The notes under the pieces: model-generated
Databases searched by the model: none
What the model was told of the DNA's origin: nothing
Seen by the model: only the letters and a program-made list of their open reading frames with translations
Shown here: piece after piece, positions 32,973-44,394 of the stretch
Position numbering within the stretch: the stretch's first letter is position 1
How the letters are laid out: each line of letters opens with the position of its first letter
Translations under genes and position numbers: made by a program
NCBI GenBank assembly: GCA_033558025.1
Contig: JAUCEF010000011.1
Location: forward strand, 1,302,001-1,366,000
Direction: 5' to 3'
Length of the DNA stretch: 64,000 nt
DNA from: Phytophthora sp. 'mugwort'
Lineage: Eukaryota > Oomycota > Peronosporomycetes > Peronosporales > Peronosporaceae

Positions 32973-35900
32973 TCAAACTTTCTCTTCCTCAGCTTCTCCG
33001 TCATGTAGGAGATCGCGTCGTGTCTTCTTGCGCAGTCCGACCTTTCCAGGGCGGCGCAACAACACAATTCGTTTGCCAAAACAATCTGGAATTGTCTCAG
33101 CGCACTCGAAATCATCGTGCCAAATCTGGGAACAGGTTTTTAGAGATGCCCTTGTACTTGCGGCGTGCTTTCGGGCAGAGGAAGAGCTTTGCCTCGCCAT
33201 TTGAACAGTCCTCACAAAAGAATGTCGTCTGGAATGACTTCTCACACTGTCCACGAAGAAGTGCACACAGTTTACATGAGCGTTTGCGCCGCTTTTGCAC
33301 GCCGGACACCGTAATCCTGTCGTCAAACTGCGCATGGGTGTCTGTGGAGTGGCGCTGACGCTTTGCTCCGGACCGTACAGCAGCTAACCGGGTGACCGAT
33401 GACTACATGTCACAGTCTTCAGGCTTGAGTTGGAGTAGCTGCTTATGTAGAAGGCACATCCACTCGCCGCGCGACGTTGCACGTATTCTATTGAGTCGGC
33501 TTGCTTCCTTGTGAGTGATGTATGCATTCACTACAGCAATGTCCACGAAGCCTAGGAAAAATGACTTATAATACTTCCGAAATCGAAAGGAAGTTTGAAT
33601 AGAGTAGGATGCAAACGGAGTTGATCGACGCCGCCCATCCAGCGCTGGTAATTCGTCACCAACTTTGGGCATCTGAACGTTATGGGGCCCACTTGCTTCA
33701 GGTTTCGCTGTATACGGTCTTCCGCTATTGATACACTAAAGCCAGCTAATGGACCGGTTTGCGGCAACACCAGTGGCACGCAGCCATGGTGGGAGACGCC
33801 TCGTATCGGGAGAACGTGAATGTTCCTCGCTCAATTGAATGTGGACGAGTCTTCCGCTTCTCAAAATCTCGAGCATCGAACCCGATACGTTTCGTCGTGA
33901 TAGTTCAGATCGACACAGCTAGAAGCACCAGTCTGAGCGCTAGTGATGAGTAAAACCGATATATGACATCCAGCCGAAAGCCATGTGAACGTTCCCCAAG
34001 AATAGCCTTCATGCTGCGGACGACAGCAGCGGCACCCATGTTGTTGTCAACTGTCTGACCTGGCGCGTTGTCTCGCTCCCGTGCTCCAACATAGATTTCG
34101 AAGCTAAACAGCAAGTTCCAACTTTAGCAAGCTAGCAAATCACCAAATGTATAAGTTACGAATTTATCGAGAAGGCGGGAAACAACTACGCACCGGTGGT
34201 AATACGCAGTCTTTGAATCGCACACCATGAACATGTTCGTTCCGTACCGATGAGGCTTGTCGGGTATGGAGATGTGCGTTGTATTCCTACGTGAAGTAGA
34301 CGGTAAGACACCTTCATCGAATGAAAACACAGCTGGGAGGGTCCAAGCCGAAAGGCATCGTTCCAGCACCGCGTCGATCACCTGCCGCAGCTTCCACATC
34401 TTGTCCCGCACACGAAGGGCCTCATTGTCTGTGAAATGCAAGTCACGTAAAAGGATAGTACAACGATCCCGTACCATAAACACTCCGAAGATACCTGTCG
34501 ACTAACCCCCTCGTCGGACATCGCCTAATGCCGCGAGAATTGACGTGTTTTGCGGACAAAATATACGTGCTACGAGCAGTCCGATTACTTGTGAATCTCA
34601 GAGGTTTCATAAGGTGTTCAGCTCGCAGACGTCCGCGTATCTTCTGCAGCGTTTCTGGGCTTTCGTCCGCCTTACGCGCAATGATTTGACCGCACGCGAG
34701 CAGCCCGAGATTCAATTTGCTGTCTTCTGCATCGATTGGTCTCTTCTGCAATGCCAACCGACAGCGACTTTGGCAAGAAGTATAAAACCAAAGCCATTGG
34801 TGAGCCAGTGCTAGCTCTGAGTTAGCGGATATGGGCTGCCACATCTTAGGAAAGATTGGTATAGGTGGCCGGGTTATCCTCAAACACTGTAGACGGTTCC
34901 CTCCGTTTTTGTCGCTCGCAGAGCTTCCTTGTCAGTATCATCAATTGTGAGCGAACCTCCGAGTGATTCAATGAAGCCCTCATCCACGAGAGCCACTTCG
35001 CCGTCGGATAGAGAATCGTCGTAAAAAAAACTACCGACGCTCGGCGTCGTCTGTGTCCTGCTCAGCCTCAGCCTCACTTCCACTGGAGCTTATAGTCTCG
35101 CAATCGTCTGAGTCCTCCTCGTCCTTTAAAATAACCACATCGCCGACTCGACTCGAAAGCTGGGAGAAATGTGAACTCGTATCAGCCTCTTGACCCTTGC
35201 CTTCATCTTCCGATGGATTTACATCCGCTTCAGACGCTACGTTAAATAGCATTCGCTGGAATAGCTCAACGATAACCTCCTCAGCAGAGCCATCCATGGG
35301 CAATGAAGCGCGCAGTGGCGAATCAAGCACCCGAGCATCAGCGCCCCGATGTGAAGCACTGCCTTCATCTTCAGCGCCAACAACTGGTATACAAGGATCG
35401 AAAAGTGCTTCTAGCGTTGGCGTTGAGAGCGCCAACGAACCGTCAATTTGTGATGGCGAAACCGCATGGATCGCATCACCGTCGCAAGCGACAAACCGGA
35501 GCGTCTGCCGCTCCCCGAGCTCTAATATCCGTCGTCGCACGCGACGCCTGAGTGTCCGCCACGCCCCGAGCCCGAGTATCCGCCACACGCCACGCCTGAG
35601 TTGCTACCGTGCTCGACTTTTGCATCGTCATTTCGACCCCCGCTGCCCTCATTTAGGTGAATTAGGCCAGCCATTATGGCGAATATAACCACAGCGTTTT
35701 CTCCTGCAAACAAACTGAGAATATGTTCATAGCAGAGCTTTGGGAATAGGTTACGTACCTTGAACACATTTGTCCCCTCAATGAGCACATCACCACCAGC
35801 GTTTGGCGCGAATTAAGTCAAGTCAGTCGCAAGCCTGATTGGCTTCTTCGACTTCCAGCCAGCCGCTCGCAGTTGGCGCCAGAGATGCCTGAAGTCCACA

Positions 35901-36026
35901 GCGCGAAGCTGAGTAGATTGCTTCGTGCGTGCACTCGACCCAACCCTCGCCATGTAGATCACCTACCAGTTTGCCGTCAAATTTCTGAATGAGCCGGATT
36001 CTCCCCTCACAGCGACCACTCATCAT
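32973..36026 (-). pseudogene. PiggyBac-like transposase
   Basis: Minus-strand pieces in order: N-terminal FRHLWRQLRAAGWKSKKPIR (about 35890-35830), an acidic Ser/Glu/Asp-rich part (35588-35031), then the DDE_Tnp_1_7 domain: LPAVFSFDEGVLPS (first Asp), DNNMGAAAVVRSM after APGQTV (second Asp), WMGGVDQLRL (third Asp; the following Asp of the usual GGVDxxD is missing), FRFRKYYKSFFLGFVDIAVV, and a Cys-rich tail KRRKRSCKLCALL with FFCEDCSNG (33309-33112). About six frame changes and several stops show it is dead. Confidence 0.8.
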
Positions 36027-36320
36027 TGATGACGGCTTCCCGGTAGCCCCATCCCTGCCTCTTTTTTTTTGAAAGTCTGCATTTGGCCTCTCCCAATTTA
36101 TACTTGTTACAGTCCAGAATAAATTTGATCAAAGTATGCAATCGTTTTTTAGTCATTTTCTGTTGGAACGGGGGCATTTTCTAAAAGGTGCGCACGATCC
36201 GTGCCATCTTGCTAAAACATGCTCTCACTTTCAAAAGGTGTGGGTTCAACCTGTTAAATAGCGTAGACCACTGTGGCATGCTAAGGCTTGATTCAACGCA
36301 GCAGCAAGTGCGCAGCAGCG

Positions 36321-38154
36321 ATGGCCTACGTCGCCGCCCCTCGGTTTGTCGCCCCACCGGTCGAAGGTCAATCCTTTCCAGACGGCAACGCTGCTCTTTA
36401 TGCCATTCAGGACTATGCGCTTTCCCTTAAGAAACAAGTCCGCGTCGTGAAGGGAGGCGAGAGACGCAAACACATAGCCTGCTCATCGACAGCATGCACA
36501 ATCTTCGTGCAGATGTACCAAAACAATTCAATCACCTCCTGGCGCATCCCGTCCATGAACCTGGGTCATATCAACTGCACATCCGTAGCAAAACCTACGG
36601 ACCGTCAGCTTGCGGGTCTTCCTGCCTTCGAAGTGCCGGCCTAGCCAACCCTGCATCATCCGGCAAAGCTTTGTCAGATCAAGTCCAGCAACAACATGGA
36701 CTCGTCGTGTCCAACATGAGCACAGTGTACCGTGCGAAGGATATGGTAATCCGGGCAACTGCCCTGGATCGGGTCAACGCATACAAGAAAATTCCACAGT
36801 TACTTGCAGATTTTGAGAAACTCAATCCTGACTCAATCACAGAAACCCAAACCGACGGTGACGGCCGATTTCTAAGAGGAGTTGTCATAAGCAAGCCTCT
36901 CGTTGCCTCAATGCCTTACAACCAAAAAAAAAGCCAACCGATTTTAGGAATCGACTGTGCCCACTTTACCAACAGTAACTACGGCGGTTTTTGAATGGTA
37001 CTAATTGCCCGTGATGGCAGTTTCAAGAACCTTACATTGGCAATCGCCTTGGCGAAAAACTCCGGGGACATCGTTAACTATGAGTGGTTTCTCAACTGTC
37101 TGCTGAAAGCCGAGCTCTCGTTGGCAAATTATCCTCTGTTTTGTGACCGCAGCAAGGCCCTGGTTTCAGTCGGCAAAAAGTATGGTCTCGAGCTCCGGTA
37201 CGTAAAATGTTTTGGGATTATGCTTTATTATTTTATTTGCTAACAAAATGTGCAAACTACAGCCACTGCACAGTACACATAGAATGAAACACTCTAGACC
37301 AGCGCAAATCGTGCATAGCACCCCATAAAAAATATCTGTTGCAGCTTCAGGGTGCCAAATATGAGGAAGAGTACGAAAACGTGCTCACAATGATTAGCAA
37401 AATGGTGGGGAAGAATGTGGAAACGTATTTGCGCAAGATACCTCCACACTGAGTTCTGTACACCGTGATCGGCAAAAAACCGTTGTACGGATGTCGTACA
37501 ACGAACTTCGTTGAAAGTTCCTCGACGAGTTCAACTCGGCCACTTTGATTAAGGGCATCAGGGCGTGCGCCCCGTACTCGTATTTCGACCGAATCATGGC
37601 CACAATGATGGAGGCAGCCTATGTAAGGTCAGAACTGGCCTCGAAGCGGACAAAGGAAGGTCGTCTAGTTATTGTGGGGGCTCAAGCACTCTATGACGAG
37701 CGTTACGACAAAATGGGCAACTATTACGTTGCTAATTTACAAGATCAAGTTACCTTTGGGCCATCGAATCGACAAGCTACCCATATTTCGATACCGTGTA
37801 GAACTGAAAAAGAACACCTGCTCGTGTATTTCCATGGACCAGCACGGGATCCCCTGCAGACACATGATCACCACGTTGGTGAAGCGGAAGAAACTTGATT
37901 CTGTTTTTAGTCGATTTGCACAATGTTATCTCGTCACCAACTATGGCAAAGCCTTTGCCCACGCGAAGGTCGAGATGCCATTGCTGGGAAATGTTGAGGA
38001 TGAGGAGCTGCAGACCGCTCAGTGCTCTAGTGGGCGCGGAAGGAAGCAGAAGAAGCGCATGCCAAGTCGTGGCGAGAACTCTACGAAACTAGTTCGCTAC
38101 TGCAAACTGCCTGGTCATAACATACGGACGTGTCAGAACCCCTCGAGCGAATAG
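36321..38154 (+). pseudogene. MULE transposase (M1) with one intron
   Basis: Starts MAYVAAPRFVAPP at 36321; a frameshift near 36640; then GIDCAHFTN (first Asp), an in-frame TGA at 36992, and LFCDRSKALVSV (second Asp). An intron at 37198-37262 (GTACGT...CTACAG) rejoins the frame as ELRHCTVHI. YGCRTTNFVES holds the catalytic Glu. The C-terminal part has a SWIM zinc finger, CSCISMDQHGIPCRH, and a small CCHC-like knuckle CKLPGHNIRTC near the end. It lies inside the bounds of the PiggyBac element on the opposite strand. I could not find its terminal repeats. Confidence 0.75.
37198..37262 (+). other. Intron of MULE transposase M1
   Basis: 65 bp, GTACGT...CTACAG. Splicing joins GAGCTCCG to CCACTGCAC and gives LRHCTVHI, the reading seen without an intron (LKxCTLHI) in the second MULE at 52640-52680. 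Confidence 0.65.
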
Positions 38155-38287
38155 TTGCATCTATGTAGAAGAAAATAATACTTGTACGGCGAGAAGAAGG
38201 GCCTCATAGCAGCAGTATGACACAGATAGCATGCATAAATCCTGTTTCCAACGTCGTAAGTTACGACATTGGAAACAGAGGGGTTAA

Positions 38288-40208
38288 GACACGCAAAAAT
38301 ATTAAACAGTTCTATCGCACGCAACTTATCTGTATACGAATACGAAACTCGCGCGTACAACTTACGATTCCTTCTTGGCCTCCTTGTCTAGGCCAACCCA
38401 TTTGCGGGCAAACGATGAAATCGTTGGCGTCAAATATTCGCCCTTAAGTTGCTCTACCACTTTTATCCAGTTTTTTAACCAATAAGTTGCGCTACAGGCA
38501 ACTTAACGACTTCCAACCATAGTTAGACTTTCCATTTTTGGAGAATATTTTTTCATGGAAACTTATGACAAAATGGCCCTTATGACAGGTAAATGCCGGT
38601 ATGTTTTGGGTCACGAGCTTGTTTGAACATTATTGACATGGCCATGCGGCCTCTGCTACTAACTGATGTATGTATGCACTCACAACACTAGCAAGAACGA
38701 CGTTTTTTTTTTAGATTAACGGTTCTCCATTTTTCTTCGTCCATCAAGTCACCATCCCATCTACCAGTCAACTCTGCGTGTCTCGAGAAAAATGGTGGAG
38801 TCAAACCAAGTGCAACCGGGTAGCATGTGCACCCGAGACGTATCACGTCACAAAGTGTTTGTCTCTACATTGCTGACTGATAATTGAAGGTGGGTGCCAA
38901 TCGAAACTCGTCCTTGTCTTGATGGCATCAAGTTAACGCGCAGGTTACATGACATGTAGTACATACATGTAGATGAAGACTAATAGCCAATACCATAAGT
39001 AGCGTTTTGTAGTTGCGGCGTAGCTTGTAGTACTGTACAAGCCTTGTACACAGTGAAGTAACGTGGAACGTTTAGCAAGCATACAGCTGCAATCCGGGGA
39101 GATCCAGATAGGCAGACTTAGAATACTGTACCTCATCAGTCATCGTGTCAAGCCATCATCCGCATTAGTTGCTCAGTGACTAAAAGTCCTTCCGAGGGTG
39201 CAAACGCTTTAATCTCTGGCGTTGTTTGACAAAAGCCAACGAGGAGGTTAAAACTTGACGAGCCCCACGACGACAACAGAAGCGGGCAGCCTAAATTGAA
39301 CAACTTGATCCCCCATCTGCAGATACATCCGGACCGCATTGCTGCATTGACCTCGATCACGCCCATCTACGTGTGCATTCACTCGGCAAGCGCTCATCCC
39401 CCGTGTCACGCCTGTCGACGAATGGATGCGGCACCACTCCATTAATCTCATTAATCCTAGTGTATCAGGCAAGCATAGGTATACATGTAGTACTGTACCC
39501 TCCCCTCCCTCTCGCAGCGAGAGTCGCGCAAGACTTGCCAGCATGTGCAGCAACGGCGTCTCGTCCAGTCGTTCAAATGGAGCCGCAATCTCGGGCTTTT
39601 GAATGGCGGTAACCGTTGAAATCGAGCGAGGCTGTTGCGCCAACGTTTCTACATGTAAATGCAATGCTCACGCGTCTTGTCAAATGGGCCCACGCGTTCT
39701 GCTGGTCCAATCCACGTCGGCCTATTCATCGCGTCACCTCCAGGACGTGCGTGGCCCGGTCGGAGTTAATCAAGGCGTGCATGGCCCGCGCGATTAAAAA
39801 AAATGCGTGGCTTGCAGCCGCTTTGTCGCCTGATCAGCGCGGCCTCGTCAACATTAATAACGCATGTAATCCGCTCGACATGTGGTTTAATGAGCTTTAA
39901 GCTCAAATTGAACAGGCTGCTGTCAAGACCCTGACGTGGGTTTCAAGTTTCGAGCCTGTGTTGCCTAAACCCCATCGACTTTGTCCAATGTGTCACGATC
40001 GAGATCTACTCGCGTGCAGGTTCTTCGTCTCAGTCGCACGCAAAACAGACAAGGAGGATGCGTTTTCCTATAAGGTGGTTCGGCTTTGAAGACTGCAACG
40101 CGTCAAGGACAGTGCAAAGACACTCGTTCCCATCCCTCCCGGTCTTTCCTACTGTTGACGTCGAAGGGGTCAAGTCTCTCTCAGGTAAGACTGTCCTAGA
40201 CTCACACC
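38288..40208. other. Intergenic DNA
   Basis: No gene supported. Frames are short and lack domains; the sequence upstream of the transporter has no recognisable mobile element. Confidence 0.45.
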
Positions 40209-40222
40209 TCACTTCCCAATTT
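40209..40222 (+). promoter_or_regulatory. Oomycete-type initiator plus flanking element
   Basis: TCACTTCCCAATTT matches the oomycete core promoter layout (initiator TCAYTYY directly followed by the CAWTTT flanking element), 8 bases before the ATG of the peptide transporter. It implies a very short 5' leader or transcription starting here. Confidence 0.6.
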
Positions 40223-40230
40223 CATTCACG

Positions 40231-42069
40231 ATGCCAACGTCGAAGATAAAGTCGCCGGCCCTCGAATCGCCCAGCACCGCCTACGCGAGCATCTGGGATG
40301 AGCGTCCGCGCAAATACAAGAGTGTGCTATTTCAAGTATGCGTTTTCATCCTCATGATGGAGCTATCCGAGCGTCTGAGTTACTACGGCATTAACCAAGG
40401 ACTCAAGAACTTCATGCAGAAGATCGGCTGGAGCCTTGTGTCTGCCAGTGCACTCAAGAGTACGTGGACGTCCATCTGCTACATCACGCCGCTGTTTGGT
40501 GCCTATCTGGCCGACGAGAAGTGGGGTCGCTTCCGCACGATCCTCACCTTCGGGGTCTGGTACTGCATCGGCGACTTCCTCGTAGCCCTCGCCGCCCATC
40601 CGGACATCATGACCGAGGAGGCTATCGTGAACCCGATCTTTGTGGTTGGCCTGTTCGTGGGCATTGGCGTCGGTACGGGTGCCATCAAGTCAAACGTCAT
40701 CACGTTCGGCGCAGACCAGTTCGACCCTAACGACCCCAGCGAGGTGCAACAGAAGGAGACGTACTTCTCGTACTTTTACTTCTGCATCAACTTTGGTGCC
40801 GCCTTCTCGTACGGATACCTGTCCGTCCTGTGCGTGGAAGGCTCAGCTCAGATCCCGGCTGAGTACGGCTACTTCGCCACTTACATGATTTGCGCAGGAG
40901 TGATGGTCGTCGCCATCTTCTTCTTTATTGTTGGCTCTCCGCGCTATGTGCACATGCCGCCCAAGGACCGCTCCATTTCGACGCTGCTACGCCTGCTCAA
41001 GCAGAGCGCGCGTACGTCGCGCGAAGGTGCCGTCGTGGTCACTGGCGCCTTCCTACTCTTGTTCTCGCTAGTCGTCAACATTGCCTCGGCTTTCAGCGCT
41101 GACGTCGGACGCGTGGGCGAGGTTCTCTCGTACGTCGCTGCTGCCATGGTACTGGCTGGTGTCGTGTGCTGGGTGTACGCTGCCCATGACCAGTCCTTCT
41201 TGGATAGGATGAAGGAAAGCCAGAGTGGAGAGTTTAACGACGTCCAGGTCGACGGCTACAAGAAGCTCGTGAGTGTGCTGCCTTTTGCTGCCTTTACCAT
41301 CATCTGGCAATGTGCGTACGACCAGACCGACGCCAACTTCCAGTCCATTACGCAGCAATGCGACCTGCGTCTGGACCGCAGCGACCCGGACAGCTCCCAG
41401 ATTCCTGGTGCCATGCTTGGCGTATTCGACCCAATCTTCATCGTCATTTGCATCCCCCTCCTTGACTCGGTCGTGTACCCACTGTACGAGAAGCGCTTCG
41501 GCAAGCCGCCTAGCCACTTCGGCCGTGTGTGCGCGGGTCTCATCGTGGCTGCTATCGGCATCTTCTGGTCCGGTATCTTCGAGATCATCCGTCGCAATGC
41601 CGGTGCCCTGCAAGATGTCAATAATAATCCAATCCTCGATGGCGGCAGCAAGCAGCCGATGAACGACATCTCGTGGGCTGCCGCTATCCCCAACTACGTC
41701 TTCATTGCCCTGGCTGAGTGCCTCATTAACGTGACAGCGTTCGACGTGTTCTACTCAGTGGTGCCCCTGGGCCTCAAAAGTACGTCGCAGAGTGTGAATC
41801 TCTTCATGACGTCCGTTGGCAGCGTCATGACGTCGGTTTTCACGGTCATGTTCTCGCCATACCTGCCTTCGGATGACCTGAATGATGGCAACCTCGAGTA
41901 CATGTTCTTCACAGTTGGTGCCGTCAGCGTCGTCAATTTCTTCGCCTTCTACTTCACCATGAAGATGATGAACTTCGGTATGTCGACCAGCGCCGCTGCC
42001 GACGACGAGTTCGGTCTTCAGGGCAAGGAATCCGTCGCCTCCCGCCACAGTATTGCTGCGTCCAAGTAA
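40231..42069 (+). CDS. POT/PTR family proton-coupled peptide transporter
   Basis: An intact 612-residue single-exon gene for a polytopic membrane protein of the proton-dependent oligopeptide transporter family (SLC15/PTR2), which moves di- and tripeptides or related solutes with protons across the plasma membrane. Evidence: the family motif ELSERLSYYG (residues about 46-55; ExxER proton-coupling motif), DEKWGRF after the second membrane segment, FGADQFDP (about 160-167), FYFCINFGAAFSYG (about 180-195; family signature FYxxIN), and about twelve hydrophobic segments. Length fits the family. The start at 40231 sits just after an initiator-like element and has no competing upstream Met in frame. 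Substrate cannot be told from sequence. Confidence 0.93.
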   Translation: MPTSKIKSPALESPSTAYASIWDERPRKYKSVLFQVCVFILMMELSERLSYYGINQGLKNFMQKIGWSLVSASALKSTWTSICYITPLFGAYLADEKWGRFRTILTFGVWYCIGDFLVALAAHPDIMTEEAIVNPIFVVGLFVGIGVGTGAIKSNVITFGADQFDPNDPSEVQQKETYFSYFYFCINFGAAFSYGYLSVLCVEGSAQIPAEYGYFATYMICAGVMVVAIFFFIVGSPRYVHMPPKDRSISTLLRLLKQSARTSREGAVVVTGAFLLLFSLVVNIASAFSADVGRVGEVLSYVAAAMVLAGVVCWVYAAHDQSFLDRMKESQSGEFNDVQVDGYKKLVSVLPFAAFTIIWQCAYDQTDANFQSITQQCDLRLDRSDPDSSQIPGAMLGVFDPIFIVICIPLLDSVVYPLYEKRFGKPPSHFGRVCAGLIVAAIGIFWSGIFEIIRRNAGALQDVNNNPILDGGSKQPMNDISWAAAIPNYVFIALAECLINVTAFDVFYSVVPLGLKSTSQSVNLFMTSVGSVMTSVFTVMFSPYLPSDDLNDGNLEYMFFTVGAVSVVNFFAFYFTMKMMNFGMSTSAAADDEFGLQGKESVASRHSIAASK

Positions 42070-42276
42070 GCAGAGTTTCGGTGTCTCGCACAGTAGTTTA
42101 ACCCCAAATATTAACCTTGGTTCATCAATACCATGGTTATTCATATAATACTTGTATTTTACATGTTTAAACATATATAATAGATTTATCTTCATTATAG
42201 TCTGGTATCCTTGCTACATTTAGCTTTTTAAATGATTTCTAAATGATTTGCAGCCAATCGTTTCGCACTCTTCGAG

Positions 42277-43016
42277 ATGTCTCGCGGCCCGAACATCCTC
42301 GTGACTGGCACGCCCGGCACGGGCAAGACGTCCATGTGCCAGCAGCTCGCGGTGCGTTTCTGTTTGAACCACATATACTCTCATAATCTCCTGCGTCTCG
42401 CGCATCTATTCAGGTCTTTCTCACCCTCAAACACTGCGTACAACCTTTAAAATCCCCCTAGGAGCGTTCGCAACTGCTCACACACCTGAACGTCGGCGAC
42501 TTAGTGCGTTTTATTTCAGCTTCTACTAGGAATCCGAAGCCCTTTTGAGGCTTCTCAAGTAGAATAAAGACCCTAGATGCTGACTGCAATGTGGCGTTGC
42601 TATAGGTCAAGGAGCGCGGCCTGCACCACGGTCGCGACGAGGAGTTCGACTGCTTCGTGCTCGACGAAGATAAGGTATGCGACGAGATGGAGGACATGAT
42701 GGCCGAGGGTGGCAAGGTGGTGGACTTCCACACGTGCGACTTCTTTCCAGAACGCTGGTTCGACCTGGTAGTGGTGTTGCGTGTGGACAACACGACGCTC
42801 TTCGACCGCCTGCAGAAGCGCGGATATACGGTGAAGAAAGTGGCTGAGAACGTCGAGTGCGAGATTATGGAGGTCGTGCTGCAGGAGGCGCGAGAGAGCT
42901 ACGCGCCCGAGATCGTGCAGGAGCTGCCGAGCCGCACAGTGGAAGACATGGAGACCAACATCGAGCGTGTGCTCACCTGGGTGCAGCACTGGATGACGAA
43001 GCACGCGGACGACTGA
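42277..43016 (+). CDS. AK6: Adenylate kinase isoenzyme 6 (AK6/Fap7-type), 3 exons
   Basis: Exons 42277-42351, 42462-42503 and 42606-43016 give 175 residues, the usual AK6 length. The P-loop GTPGTGKT is at residues 10-17. HLNVGDLVKERGLHHGRDEEFD spans the joins between exons 2 and 3 and is the AMP-binding region. FHTCDFFPERWFDLVVVL and LFDRLQKRGYTVKKVAEN are characteristic of AK6/Fap7, a nuclear NTPase that acts in late 40S ribosome maturation and has adenylate kinase activity. Both introns are GT-AG and phase 0. Gene starts 207 bp after the transporter stop, same strand. No defect seen. Confidence 0.92.
42352..42461 (+). other. Intron 1 of the AK6 gene
   Basis: 110 bp, GTGCGT...CCTAG, between QQLA and ERSQLL; phase 0. 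Confidence 0.8.
42504..42605 (+). other. Intron 2 of the AK6 gene
   Basis: 102 bp, GTGCGT...CTATAG, between VGDL and VKERG; phase 0. Confidence 0.8.
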
Positions 43017-43174
43017 ACGATGCAACGCGGAAGATAGAGGGACAGAGGAGAGATAGAAGATTGCTTGGAGGGTGAGGAGGAGGGCAAGCGAACAGCACGC
43101 TTTGTAAATGTATAGAGGGGTCTTTACGGTCCTATGCGGTGCTCATATTGCCTAGAGAATCAAATGTTGTGGGT

Positions 43175-44394
43175 CTACGAGAAGCCACCACAACGGATTG
43201 AGTCTTTGAAAGCACCGCGGCCTCGAGCTAACTCCGATGCAGGCGCGATAGGCGAAAGCGGAGCAGCAGGATTGCCGTCCTTACTGTTGCCATATACTAC
43301 AGAAGGAGAGAGAGTACGAGGCGCGAATAGTTGGCAGCTCTTGAACTGATCGATCAACTCGCGCTGGGACGTGCTCTCCAGGATCAGAAGCTCGATAGCT
43401 CGGCGCGGTGTCTTCTTTTTCTGTATCAATGCAACCACATGTGAGTGGAACTAGAAAAGCTACGTTGGGCTCTCACAGTCTAGCGGACAGACCTTTGCAG
43501 GAACTTTAATCGGCGACACAGGCAGTGACCAAGGCGGTTCAAGACTGGACACTCCCGCCACTCGCTGGTTCATGGCAACAAACAAGAGTTAGATATGATC
43601 AAGCACACGCGACGGTATATTCGCGCTACACACCCGTTCTTGTGGATTGAGATCTAACGCACGAGTAACAACTGCATCACTGTCGAGACGGCCATAGTCC
43701 TCTAGCATTTGGTGCGTGATGTGCGTCACTTTGTCTGTGAGCTGACCCTTCTTTTCTCGTAGGAGTCGTCGCTCGTCGACCGACGCTGCCGAGCGTCTTT
43801 TAGCTGGATCTACCGGGCCAAGCTCCTTGCTGTGACGTGCGAGCTGAAGACGTAGCGATTCTTTATAGAACGCAGCATTTGTAGGGTCTTCTACGTATCC
43901 TGGTGCGGGGCATTTCCACCAGCTTTCAAGCTGGTCGGCCTTAGGGATATCGCAGAGACGTTCAATCTCTAGTGGCTCAAACTTGAGACTCTCCAGTCGT
44001 TGATCATATTGCCTTCGAGCGAACAGTACTGACTTGGTGGGTGCCCCGCTGCACGTCGCGCGAGGATGCCAATGTTGCGGAGGAAGATCAAGTTCTTGCT
44101 GCCTCGGACTACGAACAAACGCCCCGCTGCGACGATAAGAGTCCCGGAAGATGGTTTCTGAGCGCGCAAACTTCTTGTCACACGAGAACGGTGGCTCAAT
44201 AGCGACAGCTAATGCTCGACGGTTCTGCTTCCGCGCATCCAGTAGTTCACTACGCTTGGTGAAGTTTGGCTACAATTCCCACACCACCAGATGCCAACTA
44301 AGTCAGAAACTCTGCATCTCGTGGACAAAAAAGCACCGCAGCTACGCACGGTTCGAAGCCAATCGGGTGGGATCTTGACATCTAGCGTAGCCAT
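43175..44394 (-). CDS. Conserved-looking hypothetical gene, 4 exons
   Basis: On the minus strand, exons 44394-44350, 44269-43634, 43564-43493 and 43420-43175 join in phase 0 with GT-AG introns to a 332-residue protein without stops: MATLDVKIPPDWLRT, then PNFTKRSELLDARKQNRR, a long charged, probably helical middle (DPAKRRSAASVDERRLLREK, THITHQMLEDYGRLD), SLEPPWSLPVSPIKVPAK, and a C terminus rich in small residues. Clean splicing over four exons argues for a real host gene. It is convergent with AK6, stop codons 158 bp apart. I recognise no domain; soluble, coiled-coil-type, no signal peptide or membrane segment. Confidence 0.72.

Larger units (their letters stand above)
32642..38283 (-). mobile_element. 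PiggyBac-like element with TTAA flanks
   Basis: TTAA at 32638-32641 and 38284-38287 bracket inverted ends CCCCTCTGTTACC (left) and its partner GGAAACAGAGGGG (right): 12 of 13 positions match. Both ends also hold the palindrome GTCGTAACTTACGAC or its complement (about 32687-32701 and 38252-38266). TTAA target sites and a PiggyBac transposase inside (minus strand) agree with this superfamily. The 5.6 kb length includes a MULE transposase gene near the right end, probably a nested insertion. Confidence 0.75.

Noticed and set aside
36100..38185. ATACTTGT on both sides of MULE M1 as a possible target duplication
   Set aside because: Only 8 bp, not at recognisable ends, and easily found by chance in two 100-bp windows.
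39148..39664. 138-codon minus-strand frame upstream of the transporter
   Set aside because: No domain and no start context; treated as intergenic.
41068..41693. Minus-strand frames of 145-181 codons
   Set aside because: Shadows of the peptide transporter gene.
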